64,000 nucleotides of DNA from JAGNLV01 sp964612145 (GTDB taxonomy: Bacteria; Zixibacteria; MSB-5A5; GN15; FEB-12): contig CAZTBP010000012.1 in NCBI GenBank assembly GCA_964612145.1, positions 62,001 to 126,000 of the forward strand. The letters run 5' to 3'. A program made the translations under genes and the position numbers. Positions within the stretch are counted from its first letter, which is position 1, and every line of letters begins with the position of its first letter. Below the pieces are notes generated by a model. That model ran no database searches, had not been told where the DNA came from, and worked only from the letters and a program-made list of their open reading frames with translations. Shown here piece by piece: positions 53,762 to 62,944 of the stretch.

Positions 53762-54420
53762 AAATCCCCGACGTACAGGTCGTAATCGGTGTCGATGAAT
53801 CAGGCAAGGGGGACTTCTTTGGTCCCCTCGTGGTGGCTGCATTTCTCGCTTCAGACTCCGTTCTCAAGGATCTCGAGGCCCTCGGGGTGCGCGACGGCAA
53901 GAAAGTCGCTGACAAAAAGCTCCTCGGTATCGACGAGATCCTCCGCGAACGGTATGCCCATGCCGTCGAGGTGGTCATGCCTGACATCTACAACACTTCC
54001 TACGAGAAGTTTAAGAACCTCAATCGCCTGCTGGCTGCCGCCCACGCTCGAGCCATTGACCGCGTGCTGGAGCAAGACAAAGCCGACCTGGCCGTAATCG
54101 ATCAGTTCGGCAAACCGGAATTGGTCTCAGAGGCCCTGGCCCATCGGGGGCAGGGTATCAAGCTGAAACAGCAGTTCCGCGGTGAGGAAGTACCGCAGGT
54201 GGCTGCCGCCTCCATTCTCGCGCGGGCCGCGTTTCTGCGCGCTCTCAAGGAACTGGGGGAGAAGTTTGCCGTCGACTTGCCCAAGGGCGCCGCCGCCCAT
54301 GTCGACGAAGCCGGGCGTGAGTTGGTCAAAATCCATGGACCGGATACGCTGAAGAAAGTCGCCAAAGTGCATTTCAAAAATTATCATCGCGTCGTGAATC
54401 CCCGTTTCTTTCTCGGCTGA
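53758..54420 (+). CDS. RNase HIII-type ribonuclease H, probable CTG start
   Basis: 220 residues if started at CTG 53758. The catalytic motif of RNase HIII, IGVDESGKGDFFGPLVVAA (Asp13, Glu14), lies upstream of the first usual start codons (GTG 53827/53830), so those starts would destroy the enzyme. Between the in-frame stop at 53707 and 53827 there is no ATG, GTG or TTG; the only near-cognate leucine start is CTG 53758, overlapping the efp stop as CTGA, with GGAG eight bases before it. The other active-site parts are present (VIDQFGKPEL, AAASILARAAFL). The usual N-terminal TBP-like substrate-binding domain of RnhC is missing. It removes RNA from RNA/DNA hybrids. Confidence 0.88.
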   Translation: MKIPDVQVVIGVDESGKGDFFGPLVVAAFLASDSVLKDLEALGVRDGKKVADKKLLGIDEILRERYAHAVEVVMPDIYNTSYEKFKNLNRLLAAAHARAIDRVLEQDKADLAVIDQFGKPELVSEALAHRGQGIKLKQQFRGEEVPQVAAASILARAAFLRALKELGEKFAVDLPKGAAAHVDEAGRELVKIHGPDTLKKVAKVHFKNYHRVVNPRFFLG

Positions 54421-54611
54421 TATTCACTTAAAAGATGTAACGTCAATAGCTTACGGCAATAGCTGTGGGCTCCGCCGATTGCGGCGCTGAAATTCCCCTG
54501 CCATCCCCCGTCAAACTGAATTCCCGCCCCCTGACCAGCCTTAAACAACAGCCGCTCCTGCCGATAATGTAGAAAAGGATAATAAGTTAGGTCGAAACAA
54601 GGAGGTAGGGA

Positions 54612-56621
54612 GTGCCGGCAGCAGAATTGGGTGCAACTCTCTTTTTTCTCGCCTCGCTAGTACTTATCGGGAGCCATCGTAAACCGATGCAGGCGCAACA
54701 TCCCGACAGTGTCCTCAAAATCACAGCCGGGCTGAGCACGCTGGCACTCGCCGCAATCCTGCGGCTCGCCACCGCCACCGGTCTGACCGCATCCGTGCCT
54801 TTTATCTCGGAGGCTACGTTCCTTGATCTGGTCACAGCGATCATGGTCATCACGGGCGTGGTTCTTCTGGCTGGAGGCGTGTCACAATGGCTCCCTATCA
54901 GTCGCAATCTGCGAGAATACAACCGCAGTCGGGTACGCAAACTGGATCTAATCCGGCGCGTCGAACAGCTCGTCGATGTCGAATCGCGCCTCACAGTTGT
55001 ACTTGAGAAGACTCTTGATCACATGGCCGAACAATTCGACCTGAGTGCCGGTGTAATCTTCGTCGCCCGTCGCGACACCACCGACATGCGACTCCTCCAT
55101 GCGGTTGCCGCCGAGGAGGACCTTCAGAGTTCCCTGTACTCCGCGACGGCCCGCTGCCTGGGTGGGAAGAACGCTTCCTCGCCGGAAGGCATTTTTGTCG
55201 ATCCGCCGTCAAAGGCGCTCACCGCTCCGATACTCATTCCGGTTACCGTAGGAGAATTCCCGGCGGCTGTATTCGCCCTCTGGACCAAACACACCGATCC
55301 GCTAACCAATGATGACATCATGCTGCTCAAGTTGGTACGTGACATTATCGGTCGCTTTATCAAATCCAGCCTTATGGCCGATCAAGCCGATGCCCGCCGA
55401 CAGGGCGAAGACCTCACTGATCAAATCGCCGCCGCCAGTTCCAATCTCGCTCTTGCTGATTCCTTTGGTGACATCGCAGCGATCATAAAAGAAATCATTC
55501 CGACCGACCTTGCGGCTTTGACTGTTGCTTACCGTTCCGGTATTCAGCGTGCCACGGTAGGCGCGAACGGCAAGGTCCTCGTCGAAAAAGGTCTGGACAG
55601 AGACAGCCTCTCTATGCCCAATGCCAAATCCGACAACCCGGCCCCGCCAGTGATTATCGAGGATTTCGAGAGTTCCCTGGATCCGCTTACCGCCAACATG
55701 CTGCGCAGTACCGGCTTTCGGTCCGTGCTGGCAATACCCGTTGTCGATCAGGGACAATTGATCGGCCGTCTCCTGCTGGCCACTGTGTCACAGCGCTACC
55801 ATGCCCGTCATATCGAGGCCGCGATCGGCCTCCAGCGCGCTATTACCGGCGTTGTCCATCGGGACCGCGCCCGCGATGAAATGGAAGTCATCAGCCGCCG
55901 AGGACGTATTCTCCAGCGACTGACTACCGCCTGCGCAGAATACGGCGGCAGCTCCGGAGTACTGTTCGCCGAAGCGGCACGGGTAGTGCGTCGCGAAACC
56001 AGCGTCGCAGCCGTGCGGATCGCTACGTTCGAAGAGGATGGTTCCTTCATTCGTTCCCGCGCCCTTGTATCGGTGCACCCTGTCCAGCACGCCGTGCCCG
56101 CCGATGGCTACCTCGTGCGAACAATCATGCCGATTCATCAGCGAATCCGTCAAACGGGCAAGACGTTCATAACCGACAACACCGAACGGCTTTCGACTCC
56201 CGAAGCACAACAAGTCTACCAGGCGGATCTCCAGGACGCCGCCATGATTCCAATCCGTATCGGTGATGAGGTCTACGGCGTGATAACGCTCGCCGACCGT
56301 CGCACGTCACTCCGCAGGAGTTTCACCGCCGACGATATCGAATTCGTACAGTCTGTTGCCGCCGTTTTATCACTGGCCATTCGCCTGCACGACTCCCCCT
56401 GGGGCGCCCTGAGTTTCCGTGATGCCGAAGCACAAAAAGATCGGGACTTTCGGAGCCGCATCCGTTCCTCGTTGACAGGGATATATGGCTCTCTCGATTT
56501 ACTGCGCGGTCGAAGCGATCAGACCGAACAGAAAGACCACCTCATGGGCATTATTGACAAATCGGCCCGACGGATCGAATCATGCCTCACCGGGGAGGCA
56601 GACCGTACCAATGCACATTGA
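54612..56621 (+). CDS. Membrane multi-GAF protein with histidine-less DHp-like tail
   Basis: 669 residues from GTG 54612 (GGAGG six bases upstream). Three membrane helices (about 4-20, 36-56, 70-93) are followed by a coiled segment and three GAF-like domains (about 115-260, 270-420, 440-600; AVRIATFEEDGSFI, MIPIRIGDEVYGVITLADRR). The last 60 residues (FRSRIRSSLTGIYGSLDLL, then MGIIDKSARRIESCL) have the helical pattern of a DHp domain, but the phosphorylated His is absent and no ATPase domain follows. It probably senses small molecules and signals through the next two proteins. Confidence 0.8.
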   Translation: MPAAELGATLFFLASLVLIGSHRKPMQAQHPDSVLKITAGLSTLALAAILRLATATGLTASVPFISEATFLDLVTAIMVITGVVLLAGGVSQWLPISRNLREYNRSRVRKLDLIRRVEQLVDVESRLTVVLEKTLDHMAEQFDLSAGVIFVARRDTTDMRLLHAVAAEEDLQSSLYSATARCLGGKNASSPEGIFVDPPSKALTAPILIPVTVGEFPAAVFALWTKHTDPLTNDDIMLLKLVRDIIGRFIKSSLMADQADARRQGEDLTDQIAAASSNLALADSFGDIAAIIKEIIPTDLAALTVAYRSGIQRATVGANGKVLVEKGLDRDSLSMPNAKSDNPAPPVIIEDFESSLDPLTANMLRSTGFRSVLAIPVVDQGQLIGRLLLATVSQRYHARHIEAAIGLQRAITGVVHRDRARDEMEVISRRGRILQRLTTACAEYGGSSGVLFAEAARVVRRETSVAAVRIATFEEDGSFIRSRALVSVHPVQHAVPADGYLVRTIMPIHQRIRQTGKTFITDNTERLSTPEAQQVYQADLQDAAMIPIRIGDEVYGVITLADRRTSLRRSFTADDIEFVQSVAAVLSLAIRLHDSPWGALSFRDAEAQKDRDFRSRIRSSLTGIYGSLDLLRGRSDQTEQKDHLMGIIDKSARRIESCLTGEADRTNAH

Positions 56622-56649
56622 CCTTGAGAATCAGGTATAAACAACTTCT

Positions 56650-58785
56650 ATGACCGTTCGCCGTGAACATCTCTTTGCTTCTCCGGAGCAACCGGCTGCC
56701 AACTGGCCGATCCCGCCGGATACCAGCCTGTATCTGGCCGGTGGTGTACCACAGATGTTTCGGCATGTTGCGGGGGAGGCCCCGCTCCCGGACTCGACCT
56801 GGCTTTACCTGCCATACCAAATTCTCACTAAACTGAGCCATCAAGCCATACGCACCAGCGAAACGGAACCGGCGGCACGATTGCTTCCGGCCCTGACAAC
56901 AGAGGACGACATCAGGATTTTTCCTATTGCAGTCGGAGAGACTATCTCCGCGGTTCTGGTTACCTCCGCAGAGTCTGGCGATATTGACAAAGACTCGATA
57001 ACTAAGCTGACCAACTCGCTCACCAGGGAAGCTCTCGAGCAGCTCCAGGACACGGCTGCTTTCACTCGCGATGAAGTCACCAAACTTTTCACGCCGGCTG
57101 CTACATCGGACCAGTTTATCCGACGTCTCCTCGACCTGTTGACGAAGCAGGTCCCCGATGGTCTCGCTGCCGTATACGACCTGACCGACGGCATATATCG
57201 ACTCCGCACCGCCGTTGGGAATATTGCCATGTGGGACATTTTGTCGGGTACGCTCACCAATGAGACGACTTCGAAGTGGCTGAGCGCTATCGAACGGAAA
57301 AACAATTTCGTCCCGGCCGGTTTCCTGCCGGAGCATCCCACCTTCCTGGCCGATCCGCCGAAGTTCCTGTTCCTTTCAACCGGGCTCCGAACCGACCGTG
57401 GGGGAGAACTGCTTGCCATGCCGATTCCAGGTGAGATTGGCAATCAGATCGGTCGGTATCTTATAGCCATTACCAGATTCGTCGCCCGTCTGCACGAGGA
57501 TAATTTCGGAACGGTCGATGTCGTCCTGAGTCTCTCTTCGGTCATCAAAGAGGCCGCCGCCAAGCACATGCCGTTCGACCATGTCCTCTCAACCGTTTTC
57601 AAGATTCTCTCGAAACGTATCAGCCTGTCACGGCTGATCTTTGTCGATCCCGACGGGCATGCTTCGACTATCGTCAATCGCGCGCACGCCGAACCAACCG
57701 TTCGCAAAGAACTGCCTCATAATCTGGCGCGGGTCGTTGCCGACAACGCGCGAGGTGGACGATTCCTCGTGACCGATGTCGCGGCGCCGGATCTGTTGAC
57801 GGAAGACGAGGCGAAACGGTACTATCTCGACAACGTCAAATCCGAGTATTGCTTTGCTGCCGACAAGGCAGATAACTCCGACGCCTTTGTCGCTTTCGGT
57901 TCCCCCGATGACTTCTCGGTGCTGAAGCGACACGAACGGGTACTGGAAACAACCGCGGGCCTCCTTTGGCTGTATCGTTACATTGCGCAAATGGAAACCA
58001 GCCGGGAAACCAACCCGGTCGGCGTCTCCAGGAGCCGACGAATCGCCGAACGACTAACGACAGCCGCCAGGCTTGCCGACGGCTACTTCCACACGGTGTT
58101 CGAGTCACTGAGCTACGTTCTCGGCGACGCCGAACTCAGCCGGGCCGCGGCGGAACTTCACGACTCTTCGGCGGAATTGCAACGGCGATCGTCAACGGAG
58201 CATATCGAAGCCATCGAGCGAGCGGTGAAATCGCTCGAAGAAGTCCGACAGCTGCTGATGAACTCGACTGAGGGACATCAGGAACAAATACGGCTGTCTC
58301 GACTCGTCGCGAACCTCCCGACCGTATTTGCCGGGCATGTCCATCGAGTGCAGGACACCAAGCATATAGCCGTCACCATCGATGTTCGCGCCTCCGAGAC
58401 AGCGGCCCGCACCATACGCCTCTCGGATGCCTACGATTACCTTTACCCGGCCATAATGGCTGTCATGGACGAAGCGATTTGCTCCGGACAGATAACAGTC
58501 CAGGTTGTCGCCGTCAATGGTCAGCCAGCCATCCAAATCGAATGCCCGACCGCCATGATCGAGCACGCGCTGCTCACCGATATCCTGCGGTCAGTTGCGG
58601 GGCTGGAGCCGTCTTCCGAACCGGTCATCGGCCAGACAGAACTTGCCATGGGCGCCTACCGCTGGGTCTGTGGATGTGAAGAGAAAGCGGTGCAGCGAGC
58701 CTGGCTCGTGCCGGCGGGGACGATCACGCCGCCGTCAGAAAAGCACTCATCGCCAAAACTCCGGCATGATTCGGAGAGCACCTGA
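56650..58785 (+). CDS. Soluble GAF protein with degenerate kinase-like C-terminus
   Basis: 711 residues, no signal or membrane helix. At least two GAF-like regions (about 125-270 and 300-440; HVLSTVFKILSKRISLSRLI). The C-terminal part resembles a histidine kinase that lost its residues: a DHp-like segment LADGYFHTVFESLSYVLGDA where AHDFNN would stand, and an N-box-like VMDEAICSGQITVQVVAV, then an end without G-boxes. It is best called a pseudokinase, by comparison with the next protein. The stop codon overlaps the start of the hybrid kinase gene (TGATG). Assignments of the degenerate parts are tentative. Confidence 0.75.
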   Translation: MTVRREHLFASPEQPAANWPIPPDTSLYLAGGVPQMFRHVAGEAPLPDSTWLYLPYQILTKLSHQAIRTSETEPAARLLPALTTEDDIRIFPIAVGETISAVLVTSAESGDIDKDSITKLTNSLTREALEQLQDTAAFTRDEVTKLFTPAATSDQFIRRLLDLLTKQVPDGLAAVYDLTDGIYRLRTAVGNIAMWDILSGTLTNETTSKWLSAIERKNNFVPAGFLPEHPTFLADPPKFLFLSTGLRTDRGGELLAMPIPGEIGNQIGRYLIAITRFVARLHEDNFGTVDVVLSLSSVIKEAAAKHMPFDHVLSTVFKILSKRISLSRLIFVDPDGHASTIVNRAHAEPTVRKELPHNLARVVADNARGGRFLVTDVAAPDLLTEDEAKRYYLDNVKSEYCFAADKADNSDAFVAFGSPDDFSVLKRHERVLETTAGLLWLYRYIAQMETSRETNPVGVSRSRRIAERLTTAARLADGYFHTVFESLSYVLGDAELSRAAAELHDSSAELQRRSSTEHIEAIERAVKSLEEVRQLLMNSTEGHQEQIRLSRLVANLPTVFAGHVHRVQDTKHIAVTIDVRASETAARTIRLSDAYDYLYPAIMAVMDEAICSGQITVQVVAVNGQPAIQIECPTAMIEHALLTDILRSVAGLEPSSEPVIGQTELAMGAYRWVCGCEEKAVQRAWLVPAGTITPPSEKHSSPKLRHDSEST

Positions 58786-60929
58786 TGCAGACGTCGCAAA
58801 ACCTCATCCGCAAATACTTCCATGTCCGCATGGGACATAAACTCGCCGGCATCATCGGCCAGGTGGATGCGGAATCCTTGCTGGCGGCACGTATACTTGG
58901 ATCAGATTTCACCGCGGTTCTCTATTGCTCGGCCAAAAACGAAAACTTTATTCCGGTTGCCTATCAGTACGGTTCCCATCTGAGCATTCGTGCCATTGAT
59001 ACCTTCGAGAATCAGTGGAAGAGCCCCGACATTGACCGCCTCGGCGTGCGCACAGCACTTGATCGGGCCACGGAACTGCTGCCCGGCGGAGTACCAGACG
59101 AATTTGCCCAATCCAATGGATTTGCATCACGGTTCCTCTACCCGGTAGTTGAGTCCGATGGTGCAATTGCGGTCATTGCCGCGTACTGGTTTGAAACTCC
59201 GGATGCTGTTTCCCGCGAAGCGGAAGTTCTACTCAGCCTTGTTGGGCAAATCCTGATGTCGTCGCTGGCCATCGCCGATCAGTTGATGACAGTTGAGAAT
59301 TACTCGACACGGCTGTCAGAATTGCTCCCGTTGTTTGACGTCCCGCTGGGCGAGACCAAATTCTCTCAATTAGTAACGCAGATCGTTGGCCGGGCCACGC
59401 AGATCGTTCCCGACGCCTATTTCTTGCTGCTGTCACGCAATCACGAAACCGGTACCCTAACCTATCGTGAACACCTCGGCGGCAAGGAACCGACCGACGA
59501 ACTTATCGAACATGTCCGGTCCCGGGTCGAGCCGATGACACAGGTTCAAGTCAGCGAAGCAGGTATGAATGACACACATAAGTTCCGTTGTCGTGACTTA
59601 TCGTTGCCCGAGGGATCGAATATTGTAGACCTCGTGTCACTGCCGATAGCGCCCAGTGACAATCTGAATCTCATTCTGTGTGTCGGCCTGACCAGTGAGC
59701 GCGGCCTGTCCCAAAACGACCGTGAGTTGCTTTCCGTGTTTGCCGTCTTTGCACAGACGGTCCTCCGGAATGCGCTGCTGGTTAAACGACTGAAAAAAGC
59801 CAACCGGCTTCTGGAGCACTCCTCCGATCGGCTGGCCAACGCTGAAGCCATGGCCGCCCTGACAGATATGACTTCCGGTGTCGCGCACGACTTCAACAAC
59901 ATCTTCGGCGGGATCATCGGGCGTGTGCAGCTTATGAAAATACGCCTCAAGGACGACCCGAGGACTGCGGAAGAACTTGAGAAGATAGAGACCCTCGTCA
60001 CCGACGGCGCCGAGACAGTCCGTCGAATTCAGGAATTTACAACTTCCGGTCGGACCAAGAACCTGGAACCGCTGGACTTCGTCGAGATCGTGCACACCGC
60101 TGTCGACGACCCCGGGGCACCCTGGGTCGGCCCTGCACGCGAGAAAGATGTCCATGTGTCGCTGAAGTGCCTGGTTGATGAGGCGGCTGTCGACGGTTCG
60201 GATGATGATCTGATTACGATGGTTCTCAAACTTATCGAGAACGCCGTGGAACACGCGCCGCCCGCCAGTACCGTCAACGTCGTGCTTGAAGGCGACGAGC
60301 GAAAAGTTCGATTAACTGTTCAGGACAACGGTCAGGGAATTTCCCCGGCCAACGCCAAGAAAGTGTTTTATCCGTTTTTTACGACCAAAAATGAGCGGGG
60401 GAGGGGCCTCGGCCTGGCAATTGTCCATGGCATCGTATCGCGACACTCCGGCAAAGTCACCTTTGACAGTTCGCCCGAAACCGGCACCAGCTTCGTGGTC
60501 ACGCTGAATCGCCGCCTGACCGAAAGCGAAGCAACCGATATCACGACCCGTTCGACAAGACGACAGGAGAATCTCCGAATTCTTGTGGTCGATGACGACG
60601 AACAGATTCGTGATGTCCTCAGCGACATGCTCAGCGTCAGTGGCCACAAAGCGGTCGGCTGCTCCGACGGTTACCAGGCGTTGGAGGTGCTGGAGACCGA
60701 CTGTTTTGACCTGATGATTACCGACCTGGGTATGCCCGGGATGTCTGGACTGGAACTGGCCGGTACGGCCCATGAACAACACCCGCAGATGCCCATTGCA
60801 ATGATCACGGGCTGGGGCACACAGCTGGATCAAAACGAAATCGCCCACAAGGGCATATTGGCCGTACTTCCCAAGCCGTTCCGGATCAAAGACATTAAGT
60901 CCCTTGTGGATGAGATTACAGCCGCGTGA
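58785..60929 (+). CDS. GAF hybrid histidine kinase with C-terminal receiver
   Basis: 714 residues. Two GAF-like domains (about 20-165 and 180-330), a coiled coil, DHp box SGVAHDFNNIFGGIIGRVQL (His368) and a complete HATPase (LKLIENAVEHAP, DNGQGISPANA, RGRGLGLAIVHGIV). A linker leads to a receiver domain (about 588-714) with ILVVDDDEQIR and phosphoacceptor Asp647 in ITDLGMPGMSG. No output domain is present, so phosphate must pass on to an unlinked protein or act on the complex. It is the only catalytically intact kinase of the three-gene cluster. Confidence 0.92.
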   Translation: MQTSQNLIRKYFHVRMGHKLAGIIGQVDAESLLAARILGSDFTAVLYCSAKNENFIPVAYQYGSHLSIRAIDTFENQWKSPDIDRLGVRTALDRATELLPGGVPDEFAQSNGFASRFLYPVVESDGAIAVIAAYWFETPDAVSREAEVLLSLVGQILMSSLAIADQLMTVENYSTRLSELLPLFDVPLGETKFSQLVTQIVGRATQIVPDAYFLLLSRNHETGTLTYREHLGGKEPTDELIEHVRSRVEPMTQVQVSEAGMNDTHKFRCRDLSLPEGSNIVDLVSLPIAPSDNLNLILCVGLTSERGLSQNDRELLSVFAVFAQTVLRNALLVKRLKKANRLLEHSSDRLANAEAMAALTDMTSGVAHDFNNIFGGIIGRVQLMKIRLKDDPRTAEELEKIETLVTDGAETVRRIQEFTTSGRTKNLEPLDFVEIVHTAVDDPGAPWVGPAREKDVHVSLKCLVDEAAVDGSDDDLITMVLKLIENAVEHAPPASTVNVVLEGDERKVRLTVQDNGQGISPANAKKVFYPFFTTKNERGRGLGLAIVHGIVSRHSGKVTFDSSPETGTSFVVTLNRRLTESEATDITTRSTRRQENLRILVVDDDEQIRDVLSDMLSVSGHKAVGCSDGYQALEVLETDCFDLMITDLGMPGMSGLELAGTAHEQHPQMPIAMITGWGTQLDQNEIAHKGILAVLPKPFRIKDIKSLVDEITAA

Positions 60930-60997
60930 AAAATTTCACAATAACAGCACAAATCCGTTGCTTTTTCCGTTTGTATAACTATATTGACCGGTAACCA

Positions 60998-61113
60998 GTC
61001 TTCGGGGTGAGGCGAAATTCCTCGACCGGCGGTGAAAGCCCGCGACTCCCGCGAAAGCGGGACTGAATCTGTGAAACTCAGATGCCGACGGTACAGTCCG
61101 GATGAGAGAAGAC
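60998..61113 (+). ncRNA. FMN riboswitch (RFN element)
   Basis: The closing stem GTCTTC (60998-61003) and GAAGAC (61108-61113) frames the conserved blocks TTCGGGGTGAGGCGAAATTC, CGACCGGCGGTGAAAGCCCG, GTGAAACTCAGATGCCGACG and ACAGTCCGGATGAGAGAAG. It matches the FMN aptamer closely, with a variable arm at about 61042-61062. It should switch off the rib operon when FMN is plentiful. Confidence 0.98.
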
Positions 61114-61173
61114 AGGCATTACTATATGCCGCGCGACGCGGTCGTACATTCGGTATGACCCGCATCTCGCCAA

Positions 61174-61201
61174 CCCCGAAGTATACACTCGGGGATTTTT
61201 T
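61174..61201 (+). terminator. Riboswitch expression-platform terminator abutting ribD
   Basis: Stem CCCCGA (61174-61179), nine-base loop, TCGGGG (61189-61194), A, then T6 (61196-61201), and the ATG of ribD comes at the next base. The only Shine-Dalgarno-like bases (CGGGGA) are in the 3' arm, so the hairpin could block both transcription and ribosome binding. Confidence 0.8.
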
Positions 61202-62305
61202 ATGGCCAACGAGGCCGACAAGAGATACATGCAACGAGCCATTGAGTTGGCCGAAAAAGGCCGGTTCAAGACCTCGCCCAATCCCATGGTCGGGGCGGTG
61301 ATCGTCAAGAAAAACCGAATCATTGGCGAGGGCTACCACAGGCAAGCCGGGGCCGACCACGCCGAAATCGCCGCCCTGCGCACCGCCAAAGAATCTGTCG
61401 CCGGCGCAACCATGTACGTTACCCTCGAACCATGCTGCCACACCGGCCGTACCGGACCATGCACCGACGCCTTAATCAAAGCCGGTATCAAACGGGTCGT
61501 TTTCGGCTCGGCCGACCCTGATCCACGGGTGAAGGGCAAAGGGGCTCGCAAACTCCGTCGAGCGGGAATCGAAGTTACCTCCGGCGTTCTGCGTCAGGAA
61601 GTTCAACGCCAGAACGAAATATTCTTCGGCTTCCACACGCTGGGGCGGCCTTTCATAATCCTCAAGACAGCTCAGACTATCGATGGCCGTATTGCCACTT
61701 CGACCAGTGACTCAAAGTGGGTGTCCGGCCCCGAGTCCTTGAAGATGGCTCACCGTCTTCGCGCTGAGGTCGACGGTATCGTGGTCGGTGGACGGACGGT
61801 CCTGCGCGATGATCCCGCCCTGACCGTGCGCCGAGTGAAAGGCCCCAATCCGTACCGGATCATTCTCTCCGGCTCGATGCACTTTCCACGAAAATGCGGA
61901 CTGATTGACAACAACAAGGACTTCAAAACCATCGTCGCCACGACCGGAAAGAACGTTGAGAAGTTCTCACGGTCGCCGCGCGGCAAAGGTCTCATCATGT
62001 GGAATGTCAAGCGTGACCGGACCGGCAGGCTCGATGTCAACGACGTTGTCAAGCAGGCCGGGCAGTTCGGTCTGCAATCACTGCTTGTCGAAGGCGGCAA
62101 CCGGGTGGCAACGTCCTTTCTCAGGGCCGGACTGGTTGACAAATACGTCGCTGTCATCGCCCCGAAAATGCTGGGCGAAGGCGTAAACGCCATCGGCGAC
62201 ATGAAGATTAAGAAGATTGCCGATGCTATCACGCTGGAGAAGACCAAAATGATCTCCAGTGGCAAAGATGTAATCCTGATCGGCTACCCGAAATGGAGCA
62301 AATAA
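61202..62305 (+). CDS. ribD: Bifunctional riboflavin deaminase/reductase RibD
   Basis: 367 residues. The deaminase half (1-145) shows the zinc site HAEIAAL and LEPCCHTGRTGPCTDALI, and the reductase half (146-367) shows LKTAQTIDGRIATSTSDSKW, GGRTVLRDDPALTVR and LVEGGNRVATSFL. It performs steps two and three of the riboflavin pathway from GTP. It heads the operon under the FMN riboswitch; ribE starts one base after its stop. Confidence 0.97.
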   Translation: MANEADKRYMQRAIELAEKGRFKTSPNPMVGAVIVKKNRIIGEGYHRQAGADHAEIAALRTAKESVAGATMYVTLEPCCHTGRTGPCTDALIKAGIKRVVFGSADPDPRVKGKGARKLRRAGIEVTSGVLRQEVQRQNEIFFGFHTLGRPFIILKTAQTIDGRIATSTSDSKWVSGPESLKMAHRLRAEVDGIVVGGRTVLRDDPALTVRRVKGPNPYRIILSGSMHFPRKCGLIDNNKDFKTIVATTGKNVEKFSRSPRGKGLIMWNVKRDRTGRLDVNDVVKQAGQFGLQSLLVEGGNRVATSFLRAGLVDKYVAVIAPKMLGEGVNAIGDMKIKKIADAITLEKTKMISSGKDVILIGYPKWSK

Positions 62306-62306
62306 C

Positions 62307-62942
62307 GTGTTTACCGGTCTGATTGAAGATGTTGGGACCATCACGGATCTCCACACGCGCGGCAACTACCGGGTGATGACGGTTGAATCACGCCTCGCCG
62401 ACGACCAACTCCAAATCGGCGATTCGGTTGACTGCGACGGCGCCTGCCTGACCGTGACCGAAAAAGGGCACGGGACATTCATCGTCGAAGCCTCACAGGA
62501 AACGGCCGCTCGTACCATCCTCATCAACTACAGGCGGGGAGACAAACTGAATCTCGAACGAGCTCTTCAGGTCGGAGCGCGGCTCGGCGGCCATTTCGTA
62601 ACAGGTCATATCGACTGCACCGGAACTGTCGAATCCGCCCGCATGATCGGCGAATCACTCGAAATCGCCGTCTCGTTTGACAAGCAATACGATCCCCTTG
62701 TAATCGAGAAAGGCTCCATAGCGATTAACGGCATTTCACTAACTATCAATAGCGAACGATCCGGCTGGTTCAGTGTTAACCTTATCCCGCATAGTGTGGC
62801 CCAGACCACCATTGGGGATTTCCGGCCGGGACAACAGGTGAATTTGGAGTTCGATCTTATAGGCAAGTACATTTTGAAGATAAATCGTTCCGATTCCAGT
62901 AAAACTTTAACTACCGATATATTACGAGAAAGCGGATGGTAA
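62307..62942 (+). CDS. ribE: Riboflavin synthase alpha subunit
   Basis: 211 residues from GTG 62307. It has the two-fold repeat of the family: MFTGLIEDVGTI, then GDSVDCDGACLTVTE in the first barrel and GSIAINGISLTIN in the second, with GGHFVTGHIDCTG between. It dismutates two lumazines into riboflavin. Second gene of the rib operon, two bases before ribBA. Confidence 0.97.
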   Translation: MFTGLIEDVGTITDLHTRGNYRVMTVESRLADDQLQIGDSVDCDGACLTVTEKGHGTFIVEASQETAARTILINYRRGDKLNLERALQVGARLGGHFVTGHIDCTGTVESARMIGESLEIAVSFDKQYDPLVIEKGSIAINGISLTINSERSGWFSVNLIPHSVAQTTIGDFRPGQQVNLEFDLIGKYILKINRSDSSKTLTTDILRESGW

Positions 62943-62944
62943 CC

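Noticed and set aside
53830..54420. GTG 53830 as start of the RNase HIII gene
   Set aside because: It would remove the catalytic Asp-Glu motif encoded at 53794-53817.
61032..61301. Short frame covering the ribD leader
   Set aside because: The region is an FMN riboswitch; the frame does not match a protein.
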